A stretch of DNA of 64,000 nt from assembly GCF_000208865.1 (NCBI RefSeq), contig NC_018390.1, positions 5,412,270-5,476,269 of the forward strand. Reading direction: 5' to 3'. A model generated the notes under the pieces. That model searched no databases, was not told the origin of the DNA, and saw only the letters and a list, made by a program, of their open reading frames with translations. This document shows positions 20,359-32,985 of the stretch, in pieces. Origin of the DNA: Neospora caninum Liverpool. Taxonomy: Eukaryota > Apicomplexa > Conoidasida > Eucoccidiorida > Sarcocystidae. The number at the start of each line of letters is the position of its first letter. Position 1 is the stretch's first letter. Position numbers and translations under genes: made by a program.

Positions 20359-23300
20359 GCCCTAACCTAAATAGGCCGTTCGGAAGCCGGTGCGCCCGTC
20401 AATATTTTTGAATGGGCCCCGGCGTCCTACAAAAGGTTTCAGGCACCAAAGGCAGGACAACACGCAGGGCAGTCAGAGGAACGGAATTCCAACGCACTTC
20501 CCTCGATCGTTCCACGAACCCGGACGGACGATGTCACTCGAATTTTCGTCCCCCCACTGCCGTACGGGAACGTTTAAGATTCCGTTTCCAAACCATGCAC
20601 ACAACTCACGGTGACAGACGCACAAAACGCCGAGAGTCCCAATTCTGTTTGCTTCGTGTTCATTTGAAGGCTTCAGGAAGAGAATGACAAAACCACTTGA
20701 CGCCCACAACAGCGCAACTGGCTCACGAGTGGTGTGTGCTGTCGTGACAGTGCGGGACCGCCCCTAGCTCGACTGTTGCACTTCGGATGTCCCGCCACGT
20801 CCGGACAGATTTAGCAGGGAAACGTTGATTAGCACTTGATTTTCCCTGTCTGCAGACAGTTCAATTGCAGAACGATACCACTTTTTGCCGTCTCACGTCT
20901 GTGTTTGGCGCGCAGTTCCTCTTACCCGTGCACCTCTTTCCGTGGCTTCGAACTCGTTCCGCCGTGCAGCCGTTCCGTTGTCCGTCCGTCGTTTTCACAG
21001 AACACATGAGGAAATCGGCCAGATCAGTTGTCTGTCCGAGCAGCGAACAGAGAAAATCACTTATTTTCCACGCCTCGTCCACACCTTGTGTCTCTCCATC
21101 CGCTCGTGTGTCGCGCCAAGGGCCCCTAATGTGGTCGAACGGGCAAGAGGGGGGCTAGCGCTGGTGCGGCTGCTGTACGCACATCGCACTGCTGTGGGCG
21201 GCAGTGGCGGAAGTTCGCTCTTCCCTTGAAAAGTTGTCTTCCGCTCCTCGAAGACGTCCCGTCTCTCCGCGCGGACGAATGCACAGAACAAAAAGCTGCA
21301 AAAAGACGTGGGGCAAAAAAGTTCATGTCTGCCAGCGACTCCCCGGAGGTTCCACACACACGGGCGGAGGGAGACGCTGGGGACAAGTGCGACCGCAGCG
21401 CAAGATCCGCGAAGGAGTACACTGAGCGGACGAACACACTCGGAGCTACTGCGTGGCACAAGCGCAGGTACCTGCGCGCCGGAACGGGCCGAAGGGGGGG
21501 GACCGAGCGTCGGCCAACTGCAGAGGGAACAGGGGTAAATTACGCGCAGGAAACGTGGTAACTTCCCCAAACAATCATTCTTCGGCCCTCTCACAAATCG
21601 GGGAGAAGCATGTGGTGTGGACTCTGGTGCTTCTTCTCTCTACTCTCGGCTAGTGTTTACAACACGGCGCCCGCCACACTTCCTGGACAGCAAAAAAGGC
21701 GAAGCCGCAGTTGCGGAGGAAGCGCGAAGTGGCAGAGCTATCAAAATCCCTTCTCGATTCTTAACCCTAAACAAAGCACTTTGACATGAAAACAGAAGCG
21801 CGAGACGTGCTCAGCATAGAAGACTGCTGAACTGTCTCCATCCATCACACTGCGCCGCACGCGATGACGATCTGCAGGGTTTGCACACACGCTTCTTTGT
21901 CGCTCTTTTTCCCACTCTCTCTCCACTCCACCCCCTGCTGCGGCGGCATGCGCGCCTGTTCTCCTGCGCACACCCAGCGCGTACGCCCCGCTGACAAGAC
22001 TTCGGAGCTGAAGGCCTGAAGCGAGTGAATGTGTCCGTCGACTTCCAAGCTAACGTACAGATTTCGGTCTGGGCTCACCCCATGGCAATGCAAACTGGCA
22101 CGACAGAATTCATGTAGAGTTCATCCGACCATTCAAAAACGTACAGAGACACACGCAAAAGGGGGAGTGGCGCGGCAGAGACGGTCCCGTTCCGCTCGAA
22201 ATTTTGTGCGCGAGGTGAGTCCAGAACCTGTTGCAGCCGTCCACATCTGAAAAACCAAGAAGCGCTTACGTAGCTTGGCTCGACCTCCTTTTCCACGGGT
22301 CGGTGACCCAAAAGTTGTCGCGACCCACGCAAGCCGGTGCTCTCTGAGGAAACGAAACTGCGCATCCACACCAGACTGCTCCGCCCCAACACACCGCCAC
22401 GAGTGTGTAGGCGACGCAAAGGACCGCGTAGGTGTCGCCGTAGGGTTACACTCCCTTACCCTGTCCAGTTCTCCCCGTCTCTAATGCAAGTGGTATTGGA
22501 GGTTTTAGCAGCCTGCGTCCTGCGGCTACGGTTCACGCGATAGGGGAAAACGCCGGAATGCAGGGGAAGTTCCAAATCATCAACGGTCTCCGCCGACCGC
22601 ACCGGCCGTTGAGTGGGGCCGGGTTTTCCTCGCTGCCCATGGAAGGCGATAACACTGCCCAAAATGCGGTGGGAAACATGCGCAAAACAAAGCGTTGTAC
22701 ATGGACTCGGGGAAGAAATTGGTGCGACTTTCAAAGCTGTGCAGCACCATACCAACTTTGAAATCAATCAGGGAAGACGGAACCACGTTAGTGTAAAAGG
22801 CCAGGGACGGCTGGTGCGTCGACGAAATCCAGGGACACTTCAGCATAGCAAGGCTGTCGGACGGAGGGACGGGGGAAGGTTGCCGATCCCGTCCCCGTCG
22901 TTGCCAGCATCGAGGTAGCCGCAAGTGTATGCGATGCCTCTGCGCTCCGTCTCCAGAGACGCGCAGCTGCTCCGGTCGTCGCAGCCGCGTTTCTGAGTCG
23001 TCCGGAAGGGAGGGAGGGGGCCAACAACGGCAACGCCAAAGTCACCAGCGGTGAGGGGACGTTGTCATGTGTGCGGCGGCACCCGGCATATCAAAGAAAC
23101 AGTGGGAAGCTGGCACGCGCAAGGGGAGCGAGTCTCCACTATCCCACGTAGTTTCGGGTTCAACGGGGAGCCCTCCTGGTACTCTGGCGATCCTCTTCAG
23201 GCACGCAAATGTGTTTCCCAAGGACCCATAATCTGGGTCACGCCGACATGGCCGAAACATGGCCGGGCCTAGACACCGACACTCCCCCCACTGGGCATAC

Positions 23301-24374
23301 CCTTTCAAGTTCCCGAAACGGTGCTTCCAGCTGGACGCCCGCTGTGTTGCCGCACCCCGCGCGTCTGACACAACACAGTTTCAATTCAGCGACAACTTTG
23401 AGGCGAAAGCTCTCCATCGAAAACATTGTGTGGCCAACCCGTGACGGCTGGTGCCAGGTGCGTGTACTGCATCGCATATATTAGATCGTCACACCCTCCC
23501 GCCGCCACCCAGCGCTGCAACACATGATGCCAGGATTCTCAAACGAAAATGTGGGAATCGTGTCGCCATGTCGCTGCTTTGTTTGCTTGGTGCTACGTCC
23601 GCCGCTGGCGCGGAACTGTGGTCTTTAGAAATTACACCGGGTATGATGTGGCAACGTTCCAGCGACCGCGCGGCGAGCCCGTATCGTCAATGCCTAGGAG
23701 CGCGGCGAGCCCGTATCGTCAATGCCTAGGAGCGCGGCGAACCCGTATCGTCAATGCCTAGGAGCGCGGAAGACCCACTGTGAACGCCGCGAGAGGTGGC
23801 TTCGATGTTCGTCACTCTCCAAATGATGACAACGGCTCCGCGGAGAAAACCACGTGTCTTCTGTCACGACTGCCGCAGTGATACACGCACCGTAGCCTGT
23901 GTCAAACTTTTTGCTCCTTCGGCGCTGGAGCAGCGGTTAGTTCAACGGAAGTGTGCACGGCCCCCTCGTCGTCGACAGGGCACACCAGCAGACCTCTGGT
24001 CTAACATAAATGCAGGGGCTGTGTGATGGGCTTCCAGCTCACTGGCCTTTCCACGAGAGTCCTCGGCGAGGCGCCCAGAATCCAACCTCTCACTGCGCTC
24101 CCACCACGAACAGCACCGACAGCGCCGCAAGCCCTCAATGGCACAGCTGATGGGTGGGACTGCTTCGCTCCTCGTGCCCCTGTCCCCGCAGTCTTCACTT
24201 CCCTCTGTGACACGCCCTACCGCCCAGATGTCAGCGTCTGCCTCGCAGGAGGAGTTTGCTAGCTGTGACGTAAAGCCGCAGCCTCGCGGCGTTGATCGAT
24301 GCAGTGGAACTAAAAACCGGGTTTCGGGGAAGTGACGCAACGACCACGCAACCGGGCTGACTCAGACGGAGCAC
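20359..24374. other. Intergenic region upstream of the ApiAP2 gene
   Basis: The 4 kb contain no gene I can defend. They should hold the ApiAP2 promoter and 5' leader and the TRM61 3' UTR. The minus strand around 21840-22420 has short open segments with a plausible acceptor, but no family match and no consistent exon chain (see rejected items). A three-copy 32-base repeat lies at 23668-23763. Confidence 0.45.
23668..23763. repeat. Minisatellite, 32-base unit in three tandem copies
   Basis: Three head-to-tail copies of a 32-base unit beginning GCGCGGCGAGCCCGTATCGT and ending GCCTAGGA start at 23668, 23700 and 23732. A partial unit (GCGCGG) follows. The third copy has one G-to-A change. There are no spacers, so it is not a CRISPR array. 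Confidence 0.92.
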
Positions 24375-27300
24375 TCAGCACGGTTCGGACAGCTTTCCTG
24401 ACAACGCACGAGTTCGCTGCTTCACAGCCACCGTGAGGTAGCCCGTGTGGCCTCGCAGTGGCAACGGATAATGTGTCGCTTCAAAATCGATAGGAACAAT
24501 CCTGCGCTTTGCCTCCGTCTGTGTTCTGTCGATGCCGATGAATCCTTCCTTTGCGGAAGAAGAGCCGTCAGTCCGCGAGGCGCAACCGCCGTCACGGGGA
24601 CTCTTGCTGGCGCCAGCTCCTTGCTCGCAGTCTCCCTCCTCGCTCTTGGATCCTTCCAGCTGCATTGCAGGTGTCCAGAACTCCTCAGGAACAGACTGAC
24701 CCAACAGCTGACTGATTAACAGGGGAAACGTCGCGAGAGAAACGTCTTTCGCGCTCCCCAGTCCCTGGCATCCGTCTCCGTCGTCGGCGCTCCTCGGCTT
24801 GTTTCTGTTTGCTTTCCGGGACGCCGTCGCCGCAGCTGGTTTCTGTGTCTCCTTCACTTTGCCTTCACCTCCGCTCGGCGGCGGAGGCTGGTTGGGAGCC
24901 TCAGCAGCAGGCGGTTCTGTATCTCCTCTTTTCGGCCGCTTCGCATCCCGAGCGAGGCCTGGCTCGGCTGGGGATTCGCCCTCTCGTGGCGCCAGCGACC
25001 GCGCAGCAGGTTTCGTCGTCCACACGCCCCACGGCTTTCGAAAGACTTCGAATGTTTGAATGCCTGGACAGAAGCGAAAACCGAAGCAACAGAACGGAGA
25101 AGGCTCAGTGGCACATCCGAAAAGAATCGAACGTAGACTCGCCTGGACAGTAGACGTGTGAACCGCGACGACCACGCGGACCTTACCGTGGTAGCCACGT
25201 TCGTGGAGACATTCGCAGACCCGCTGGACTTGCTCGATGCAGGGCGAAAAATTTACGAAGCGGCCACCTTCCTGCGGGCAGCAAACCCAACGCAAAAGCA
25301 GAAGTGATTTTCTCAGCGTCGAATCACAATCGGCTCCACCTGGCAGGGCGAACGCGCATGCGGTACTCAGCAAGAACGGGTAGGGAACTCCCCCCTGCAC
25401 TCCACTTCGCCAGCCGGCGATCTGCACATTCAACCCGGCTACGGCGATGCACCACCACAGGCGACGACCGTAGTCAACACACGGTTTGTCCGCTCCAGCG
25501 AAGCGCAGTCGCGTCGCGCTGCGAGACAGGCTCCTGACTGCGGCTGCGCTGTCGACGTCCTGAACACTGGGAACCGCAGGCACACGTCGCGAACGTGCGC
25601 TTTTGCGAGAGTTCACAAGTTTCCGTTTGGAGAGAGACTGACTCTGAGTGCCGTATCCACGTGGTCTAGGGCAAGCCACGGCGAAGGGACATCGAGGAAA
25701 AGACCGTCGATCGATCCGGCCGCCGGCACGGCCTGCTCTCGCGGGTCGCCGTCGCAAGAGGCGCCGGACGCCGCACGCGCGTCAGATCCCTCGGCGCTTG
25801 CGGCTCCGGCTGCAGCTGGAGAAGCCGAGGTTGCAGCGAGGTCTGCGTACTCGCCCTCGCTTCCAACAGCTGGAACCCTGACGAAGCCTTCCGCACAGAC
25901 GTCCCGGTGGAAGGACGAGAGGTGCGAGGCCAGACCCAGGCGTTTGAAATCCGCCCTGCAGCACACCAACGCGCGGCACGCTCGGAAGTTTTTTCCTCGG
26001 GAGCCCGTGAGGCGGCCGAAAGGGAACCGCCAGCTCGGCGTGTCCGTCGAGTTTGGAGCGAGACAGCCGGAGCCAGAAGCCGCGGCTTCACCTTTTCCTG
26101 GCGGCGCCAGCAGCCGAACGTCCTCGGATAGAACTGCACTTCACCGACTCCCGGCAAAAACGCGAGACGTCTACAGCACGCTTTGAACCGGAAAGAAACG
26201 GATAGACACACGAAAGAGCGTCCGTTGATCAGGACGACTTCCGGTAGATATCGGAGACAAGCTGCGCAGATCCACAGCCGAAGCATCTAGAGAAAGGCCA
26301 CTGCTCACGTTGTGCAGAGAGCATTCACGTCTGGATGAAAAAAAGAGTCTGGCAGGCGAGCACAGGACGCGGTCTACAGGGACGAAGCCTGCTCCGTGCC
26401 GGCGACCCTCAGTCTCCTGGCTTCTTCCTCCGACGCCACCGCTCATTTTTCTCCACACATCCGAGCTTGAAAGACGCCGCTAAGGCCGGTCCCTCGAACA
26501 AGCTTTGGGCAAAGACACTTACTCGGCGTCCAGTTTCCGTTGCCGGTGGAACTCGTAGGTGAAGACGTGTCCCACGGGCGCAACGGCTCTGGCAAGATGG
26601 CACGACAGAGAGCCGGAACCCGTGCCTGAAGAGAAAACCGTCGCCGCACAAGGAAAGCAAAGCGCGACGGACAGCACGCTGCCTGACTTCCAGCATAACT
26701 ACACTTTTAGCCAAGAGGCACGTTGGCGAGAAGCAAACACATAACGCGGAAGTCGGTCTTGTGTCACACTCCAGGACATCGCCCTGGCTGTTCCCTCGCG
26801 GGGTCGCGTCCCGAAACGTCGCAAGAGAGGAAAAACGCCTGCGGCACCGCCTGGAGTAAAAAGAAGAACGAAACCAAGGTCAGGCCATACGTCTACACAG
26901 AGAGAGCGGAAAACGCGCAGGAGAAAAACGAGTCTGAAACCCCACACCCGGCCACTCGAGTTCATTCTTCTGTCTCACCCGCCTCGCAAATGCGTTTGCC
27001 CGGGCATGCGTCGAGCAGCATCAAGACCAGCGAGATGTCTGAGTGGTACTGCAGACTCAGACACACAAACGACGTCCAGTGAAAGATGCGCTCCTGTTGA
27101 CGCAAACGCCACGTACGCTTACACACGTACGATGTAGGTGTACAATGAGTGTTTTACTCATAGACTGGTTGTGCCGCCAGGGTTCGCTGTGCACGCGTCC
27201 GCCTACACACAGGTGAGAATCTGGATGCTCTTGCATCTCTGGACAGAATTCTGGCCACGCGTCTCTGCCTCTCTTCCGCGAGACAGCGCGGCCGTGTCTC

Positions 27301-28522
27301 CTTGCTCTAAAACACGAGAGTCTGTCACTCTGAGTCGACGAACTGGGCGTGCAGATGCATGCAGAAGCGTGCGTGTGTCTCGACGCTGCAGAACGCATGT
27401 AGCGGGGCAAAGCCCCGGCAAAAAAAGCGCCTCACAACGCACGCACAGTCGCCAGCGTACGAGTGCCGCACTCGCCTGAAGGCAGGGTCAGGGAAAGACT
27501 CTGTGGTTTCGCACGGACGCTACGACGCGCGTATTCTCGGCAAATACAAGGATTCAGTTTCCTCGAAACTGCCTCCGAAAGGGGGTAGCTGCAGTCGCTG
27601 CTCTTACGAGAATTTGCGTCCGATGTGTGAGCGCGAGAGAGAAGAGGTCGGGCGAGGGGTGTAAGACGACGAGCCATCGTTTCGACTTGCGGTCTTGGAC
27701 CTGCGAACAACACGCAAACATGCGGCAAGCATAACGGATTCCGCTGCGGCTTCGCATGCGGGTCGCCCTGCCTTGACACCTTGAAAGAAACCCTCAAGAG
27801 AGAGAGAAGACAGAAGGAGAGACACGGACGCCCGCGTCGGAGCGTCTGAATCCGCGGTGCTCGCACAGAAATTCAGATGAGAAAACCGCAGGAGAAAAAG
27901 ATGGAAAGCCGTGCACACACGCTCGCCCCTCATCTCTCCAGGGAGGACACGATTCTTCGTAGGCGTCTTTGTCGAAACTTGAAGATGGTTACACCGATCT
28001 ACGTACAGGCAGACAAGCACGTGCGCATGTAACTTTCCCGCAAGTGTCTGTACGTCTGCCAAAAGCTCTATTTATCTGCTCCCTAGATTTGTACACACAC
28101 AGGTGGAAATACATATACCTACATATGCACCAGTCAGGTTGGAGTACCTTGGATCCATAGGCTGTGGAGACGATGTCGTCGTGTCTGTAGTTCCCGAGTC
28201 GGCTGTTGGAGACGCGGCCTCTTTCGAGAACGACCGGGAGAACGAGCGCGTGGCTGCCGTAGAGAATGACGAAATCGCCGTAGCGGGGGAACTCGCGACG
28301 CGCGATTTGCCCGCCAAGGCCGAGGGGCGAGAGTGGGGATTCCTTTTTGGGAGGCTCAGCGTCGGACTCGGCCTCGGCTTTTCGGCGGAGAGTCGATGCG
28401 TCTGGCATGGCCGCGGTTTGGCCTGTGCCGAGTGGAGAGAGACCTGCTGAGCACGACGAATCGCTTCCGGCAGCCGAGACTGAGTGGACGCCCGACGAGT
28501 GCTGTCCCAGGGCCATCTGCAT
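24375..28522 (-). CDS. TRM61: tRNA (adenine-58-N1) methyltransferase catalytic subunit, TRM61/TRMT61A
   Basis: Seven exons (28148-28522, 27608-27700, 26979-27048, 26523-26625, 25643-25955, 25187-25271, 24375-25063) join in frame into about 575 residues. Their order follows the family: [11 protein letters not shown] and [25 protein letters not shown]; the SAM-binding loop EAGTGSGS (about 178-184); [11 protein letters not shown]; the motif LFLDVPSPW (Asp about 302); [17 protein letters not shown]; and the signature C-terminal end GHTGYLTVA. With TRM6, which is not in this window, TRM61 makes m1A58 in the tRNA T-loop, in the nucleus. Two coccidian insertions are visible: an Ala/Ser/Asp-rich block before LFLDVPSPW and about 170 low-complexity residues before GHTGYL. 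The start is uncertain. 28522 has A at -3, and an in-frame ATG at 28408 would shorten the N terminus by 38 residues. All internal junction phases agree. Confidence 0.93.
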
Positions 28523-30361
28523 GATGGGAGGGAGGCAAAGCGCGTTTTCTAGGGCACAAGAGGCCGCGGAAGAAGTTTTGTAAGAGAGGAAAGCGCCTTT
28601 GGAACCGCCCAAACGCAGGACAACCCCCTCCTCGTCTTTCGACCTGCTTCGTTGCACGGCCTTCTGGACTCGCAAGGCCGGAATCAAGAGTGGAAGCAAA
28701 CAGCTTTGTTTGACACAGAAACAGCCGCGAGAGGGGGACAGCAAAATGGGAACCGAACGACCGCTGGTACGGGGCGACCAGCAGCAGTTGAGGGAGAATT
28801 GAGGGCCGAGAAAAAAAGCGAGTGGAGGAGATGCGAAAGACGGGAGAAACACTGGATGGGAGAGACAAGAACGCAGACGAAATGTCCGTTGTAGGCCTCG
28901 AAAAAGTAACGCGAACACCTTAAAAAAACGAGAGAAAGGCTCACACGACGGCGGTGCCCGTCTACTTTTCCCGCATGCAACGCTGCATGCCGTGCTGATA
29001 TTTAAGCAGGCCATATCAGGACGCCGGCTACACAAGAACCAGTGGGGTAGCCATGCACTTGTGAAGAGGATTCATTGACATATCTATGTCTACTTACCCC
29101 AATGCAGCTGTTTTTTCATTGCATCTTTCATTTTGGGTGTGCTACGAGCGGCTGTCCACGAGCTATGTAGTAACCGCGGCAAGTAACTATCGGCTACTCC
29201 AATTGAACTCCATATATAGACACGTACACAGGATATGCACGTATGGAGGCGAAATCTACGCAGGACCTACATATACATATATATGGGATTTTGGTATGAT
29301 GTTCTCATGCGGCATACGAGTGAATGTGCATCTGAATAGTTCACCATGCGGCCACGTGTGTGGCTTATACAGAGACTACAAAAGGGGGATAGAGAAATAA
29401 GGAGCGGGACACGACCCGCACACTAGCGAGAGACTCGTGTAAGCTTTTCACATACTTCTCTGGCGGCGTTCGCGCCAACCTGCTGGGAAAAGCAGTCCGA
29501 AAAAGCGATGCGTTTCCGATAGATGCGTCGGCAGAGTTACGGTTTTGAATTTGGGGTGTATACAGCGGACTGGTTGGGGCCAGTGACTCGTCTCCGGCGC
29601 AGTTGAAAGTGAAACGGTCTGAAGAGTAAAGTGGGAGCTCGCAAAGAACATTCAGTGCCGGTCTCTAGGCAGTTCCGAGCTTTTCCCACCGTTGATGTAG
29701 TTTTGATTCGTCCCTACTTGCGTTATTTTAAGTGCGCCGATCAGACGGGTCGCCCGATAGACCTTCCGAGAGACTCAGCCTCTCAGATAGACGGATCTCG
29801 CAAGTCGTACACATTTAAGGTACAGCCTCTGAAGCTTCCACCATTCTAGCTGTTGACTTGCGGCAACGCTTCTCCTGTTCGTCCGCACGGCTGCTGGAAC
29901 TCAGCCGTAGTTAAGAGCACCCAGAAGTTTACAGAAACAAACCCCTCATTGCGTAGGTTTTCACATCTTCGGTTCATCCACTTTCGACCTCGGGCGCCGA
30001 GCGCTCGCGGACACTTGCGAACAGTTTTTGTGTGTCGCTCGGTACGGGATATCCCAGCCAGGAGATTTCTCAGCCCCCTGCGCGATCAGTTTCTCCGTCT
30101 CACGTCGCTGGCATGTTCTTATGTGATGGCGTTACGATTCGTGTTACAGCAGCTGCGCTCGCTCAGAAGAAAGACTCGTCCCGCAAGGTCTCTCGTGCAG
30201 AGTGCATGCAAGAAACGGCATGTGTTTTATCTCCGGTAAAACGTCTTCCCGAGGTACGAGACACCGCAGAAGGCGGCGAGGGATGCAGTGTCTGCAGGTG
30301 GGTTTTCGTAAAGCCCGACGCCGGCACAGACATGCAGGCATGCAGGCTCCACCGGTGGCGT
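28523..30361. other. Intergenic region between TRM61 and the SNARE gene
   Basis: This should contain the TRM61 promoter/5' UTR and the SNARE 3' UTR. The frame upstream of the TRM61 ATG stays open for some distance, but its composition (Phe, Leu, Cys and Ser-rich) looks non-coding. Nothing else is recognised. Confidence 0.5.
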
Positions 30362-32349
30362 TTACCGTGGAACGCAAACGAGCACAATGGCGATGACAAG
30401 GAAGAGGAAAATGAACAGACACAGGCACTGAACAAATCGATCTCCCGCAGCATTTTTGGCGAGCGTAATGGCCGTTTTTTTCGCGCGATCGACGTTGTAA
30501 TGTGTGTCGTCTAAATCCTCGTTGGCCCTCTGAAGCTGTTCGGTCTGTTCGTCCATTTTCGTAAGCATCTGGGCGCCCATTTCTTCCATCTCTCCTACCA
30601 GGTGCTTCGTTCGATGAATGGATGCCTGCAGAAGGGCGGAGGAAGCACAACGCTAGCCACAAAGCTCGACCTCCATTGCTTTCACTTGCCTGCGTCTTCT
30701 TTAGGAAAGCAGAAATATGAGGCGATGGACCGTCCAAAAGCACCGCAAACCAACAACTCGTAATCTGCGAGTCGAAGCAGACGCTTGAGATGAGAAATCC
30801 TGTCGCGACAGGACCATGCTGAGTACTCGCCCTCTTTGCTTCTTCTTCACCTAAAAGCGTTTTTTACACTTTACATGCCCGGACCTGCCTTCCACACGCA
30901 TATCTGCAGTGTGCCTGTGCGAGCACCTCAAACTAGTATCTTGTTGGCCAGATGTGATCTCTGGGAACGTACGTGGTATCGTCAGGGACAACAACGCTCC
31001 CTTCGCCACTATCAATGGGCTGCACGTGTTACATATCTACCTATGTACATGGATGCTGGGCATACAAATGTACTCAGACGCATTCTTACAGAGGTTCATA
31101 CATATATATATATATATATGTATTGAGTCGTGTAGATTTGCAGGACGGAGATGCTCACTTGCGTTTTATCTTGAATTTCATCGCCCGTCTGAACAAGCAT
31201 CTGCCTCATGCGCTCGCCACTTAACACCTCTTGGCCGTCTTCATCGGCAGCTGCTCCGTAGGCGAGGAGTTCTTCAGTCGTGAGAGAAAGAAGCGCATTC
31301 TCGTACGCGCGTCCGAGCGAGGCTGCCTGTTGTTGCTTCTGTTGCCTTTGCGCCAGCAAAGACGATCGGTACGCCGGCTTCAAAGACGCTGCAATGCAGC
31401 GAAGTTCCAAGTCCAGTGCCGATAGGTTTGTGTCGATCTAGAGCACGCAACAGAGAGAACGCCAAACCGTCAACCTCGACAGGGAGACACGGCGGAACAA
31501 GGTGTGCATACGAAGAAGAGCCAAAGTGCAGGCGAGCACCCTCGGTCGTCACTTCGCCGAAACTGCACATCGCCACACGCCTGCATCTGTCGACCTCCAC
31601 ATATGCATATATGTATACCTATCTCTCTCTATACATACGTTGATCTCTCTCGCTCGTTGACGGCCCATATATATATATATATGGATAGTCCAAATGGTCT
31701 GTTTTTTCACTGCTTTCTCTTGGGCGTCTGGTCTCACCTCCTGTTGAATTCTTTGGACTTGGACTTGGTGTTTTTTGAGTGCATCTGCGCCTTTCCTCTT
31801 GACCTCCGCGACTTCGTCGACAGCCCGCGCAAGGTTGCCTAGAAGCGCGTCGAGCGCCTGGAGTTGCTGCTCAGCCGCCTCGGCGCAGTTTTCTCCGGCT
31901 TCGTCTTCACTCGCGTAAGAGGCTGCGCTACTCCGTTTGCTCTCTCGGTGGAGGGCGACCTGGGCTTCTCGTTGGCCGTCGGCATTCACCCGAGTACGCA
32001 CCGAGACCGCGAACCCTGCGTCGTCCTCGCTCGCGTCGCCCCGCCGGGACCGTCCACGCTCGTTCTGGCGAGAAGACCATCGCCGAGGGACATCTCCCCG
32101 AGAGGAACGACGGCTGAAGTCTGTGTCAAACGGACCACTCAGGTCCACAGAGTCTGCACTTGGTGCAGAGCGCGGGCGAGGCTGAGAGAAAAGCGACGGA
32201 CGCGCCGCAGGCTCCGTGTCGCTCGGTCGATCACAGTCGGAATCTGCCGAAACGGGAGCGGGGGATAGGCCTCGGCGCGCGTGATTGAACCCCACGAGAA
32301 GGCCTGTGTGACGAGGACGGTCGTCGTTGGTCGTACCCGTACGATGCAT
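30362..32349 (-). CDS. Tail-anchored Qb-type SNARE, NPSN-like
   Basis: Three exons (31738-32349, 31159-31437, 30362-30625), all joined in phase 0, encode 384 residues. Residues 1-130 are Ser/Arg/Asp-rich and probably disordered. About 140-300 are helical and charged, consistent with the regulatory N-terminal bundle of Qb SNAREs. Exon 3 holds the SNARE motif (about 308-358): GEMEEMGAQMLTKMDEQTEQ, with the Gln of the QTEQL segment the likely zero-layer residue, then LDDTHYNVDRAKK. A single hydrophobic segment (about 361-382) ends four codons before the stop, which is a C-terminal tail anchor. The layout and the TEQL...LDDTH pattern resemble plant novel SNAREs (NPSN), a Qb group present in alveolates and implicated in plasma-membrane or cytokinesis fusion. 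Vti1 is less likely. The start ATG has A at -3. The long disordered N-terminal extension is unusual for the family. Confidence 0.87.
31101..31119. repeat. (AT)n microsatellite
   Basis: A short AT run in the intron between exons 2 and 3 of the SNARE gene. Another short run lies at about 31667-31682 in the first intron. Confidence 0.85.
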
Positions 32350-32954
32350 CTTGGAAGTCTGCTTGTCGATCTTTCAAAGTCGAAACCAATAGGTACACAC
32401 AAATATATGTATTTATATTTATATAGATTTATATATACATAAATATGTGCATGACTAGTTTCTTGCAAACGCGTGTTAAATCTGTCGTACATGGACATAT
32501 CAGAAGAGTGTGTACAGATACACACACACACGTGGAGAGAAGAAAAAACACGGGGGCACAGACGGAGAGAGGTTGCCCACGACCGAAAAAAAAACGGCGA
32601 GGTCGACGGGAAGGCTCAAGACGCCAGCAAGACTGGGAGAGAAGTGGGCCGACGGGGACCTGGAAGAAAACGACAAAGAGGAGTTGCGAGCGGAGAGTAG
32701 ACAAGAAAGACGACCACAAGTTCCAGTGAATTCGGGCGCGAAAGGTTGTCGGCGATCGGAGAAGCCAAAGAGCCGCACAGAACACCAGAAAAGTCCGCCA
32801 GTGTCTGAGTGGAAAAGATCCAGAAAAGGTCGCTGCGGCTCGAAGGACTCCGCGTCCTAGGTGAAAACCAACTTCCCAAGGCGAGGCCTGGACAGAAAAA
32901 CTGGGGAGATTCTTTCGGCAATTCGACGGGGAAAAGCTGAAGACTGGGAAAGAG

Positions 32955-32957
<3 letters not shown>

Positions 32958-32984
<27 letters not shown>
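32958..32984. repeat. (GT)n microsatellite
   Basis: An uninterrupted GT dinucleotide run, about 600 bases upstream of the SNARE start codon. Confidence 0.9.

Positions 32985-32985
<1 letters not shown>

Noticed and set aside
21841..22424. Possible minus-strand exons (segments such as LYVSLEVDGHIHSLQAFSSE and LRVSLYVFEWSDELYM)
   Set aside because: There is a good acceptor near 22247, but no consistent frame linking the pieces and no family similarity. An RNA-seq junction would reopen this.
23060..23100. CHVCGGTRH plus-strand peptide, resembling half of a zinc knuckle
   Set aside because: Only a single partial motif in a short frame without other domain sequence, and no supporting exon structure.
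23668..23763. Short direct repeats considered as a CRISPR array
   Set aside because: The units are contiguous with no spacers, and the context is eukaryotic.
28700..29035. N-terminal extension of TRM61 to an ATG at 29035
   Set aside because: The frame is open, but the residues are Phe/Leu/Ser/Cys-rich and unlike the downstream protein. The ATGs at 28522 or 28408 are better placed next to the conserved domain.
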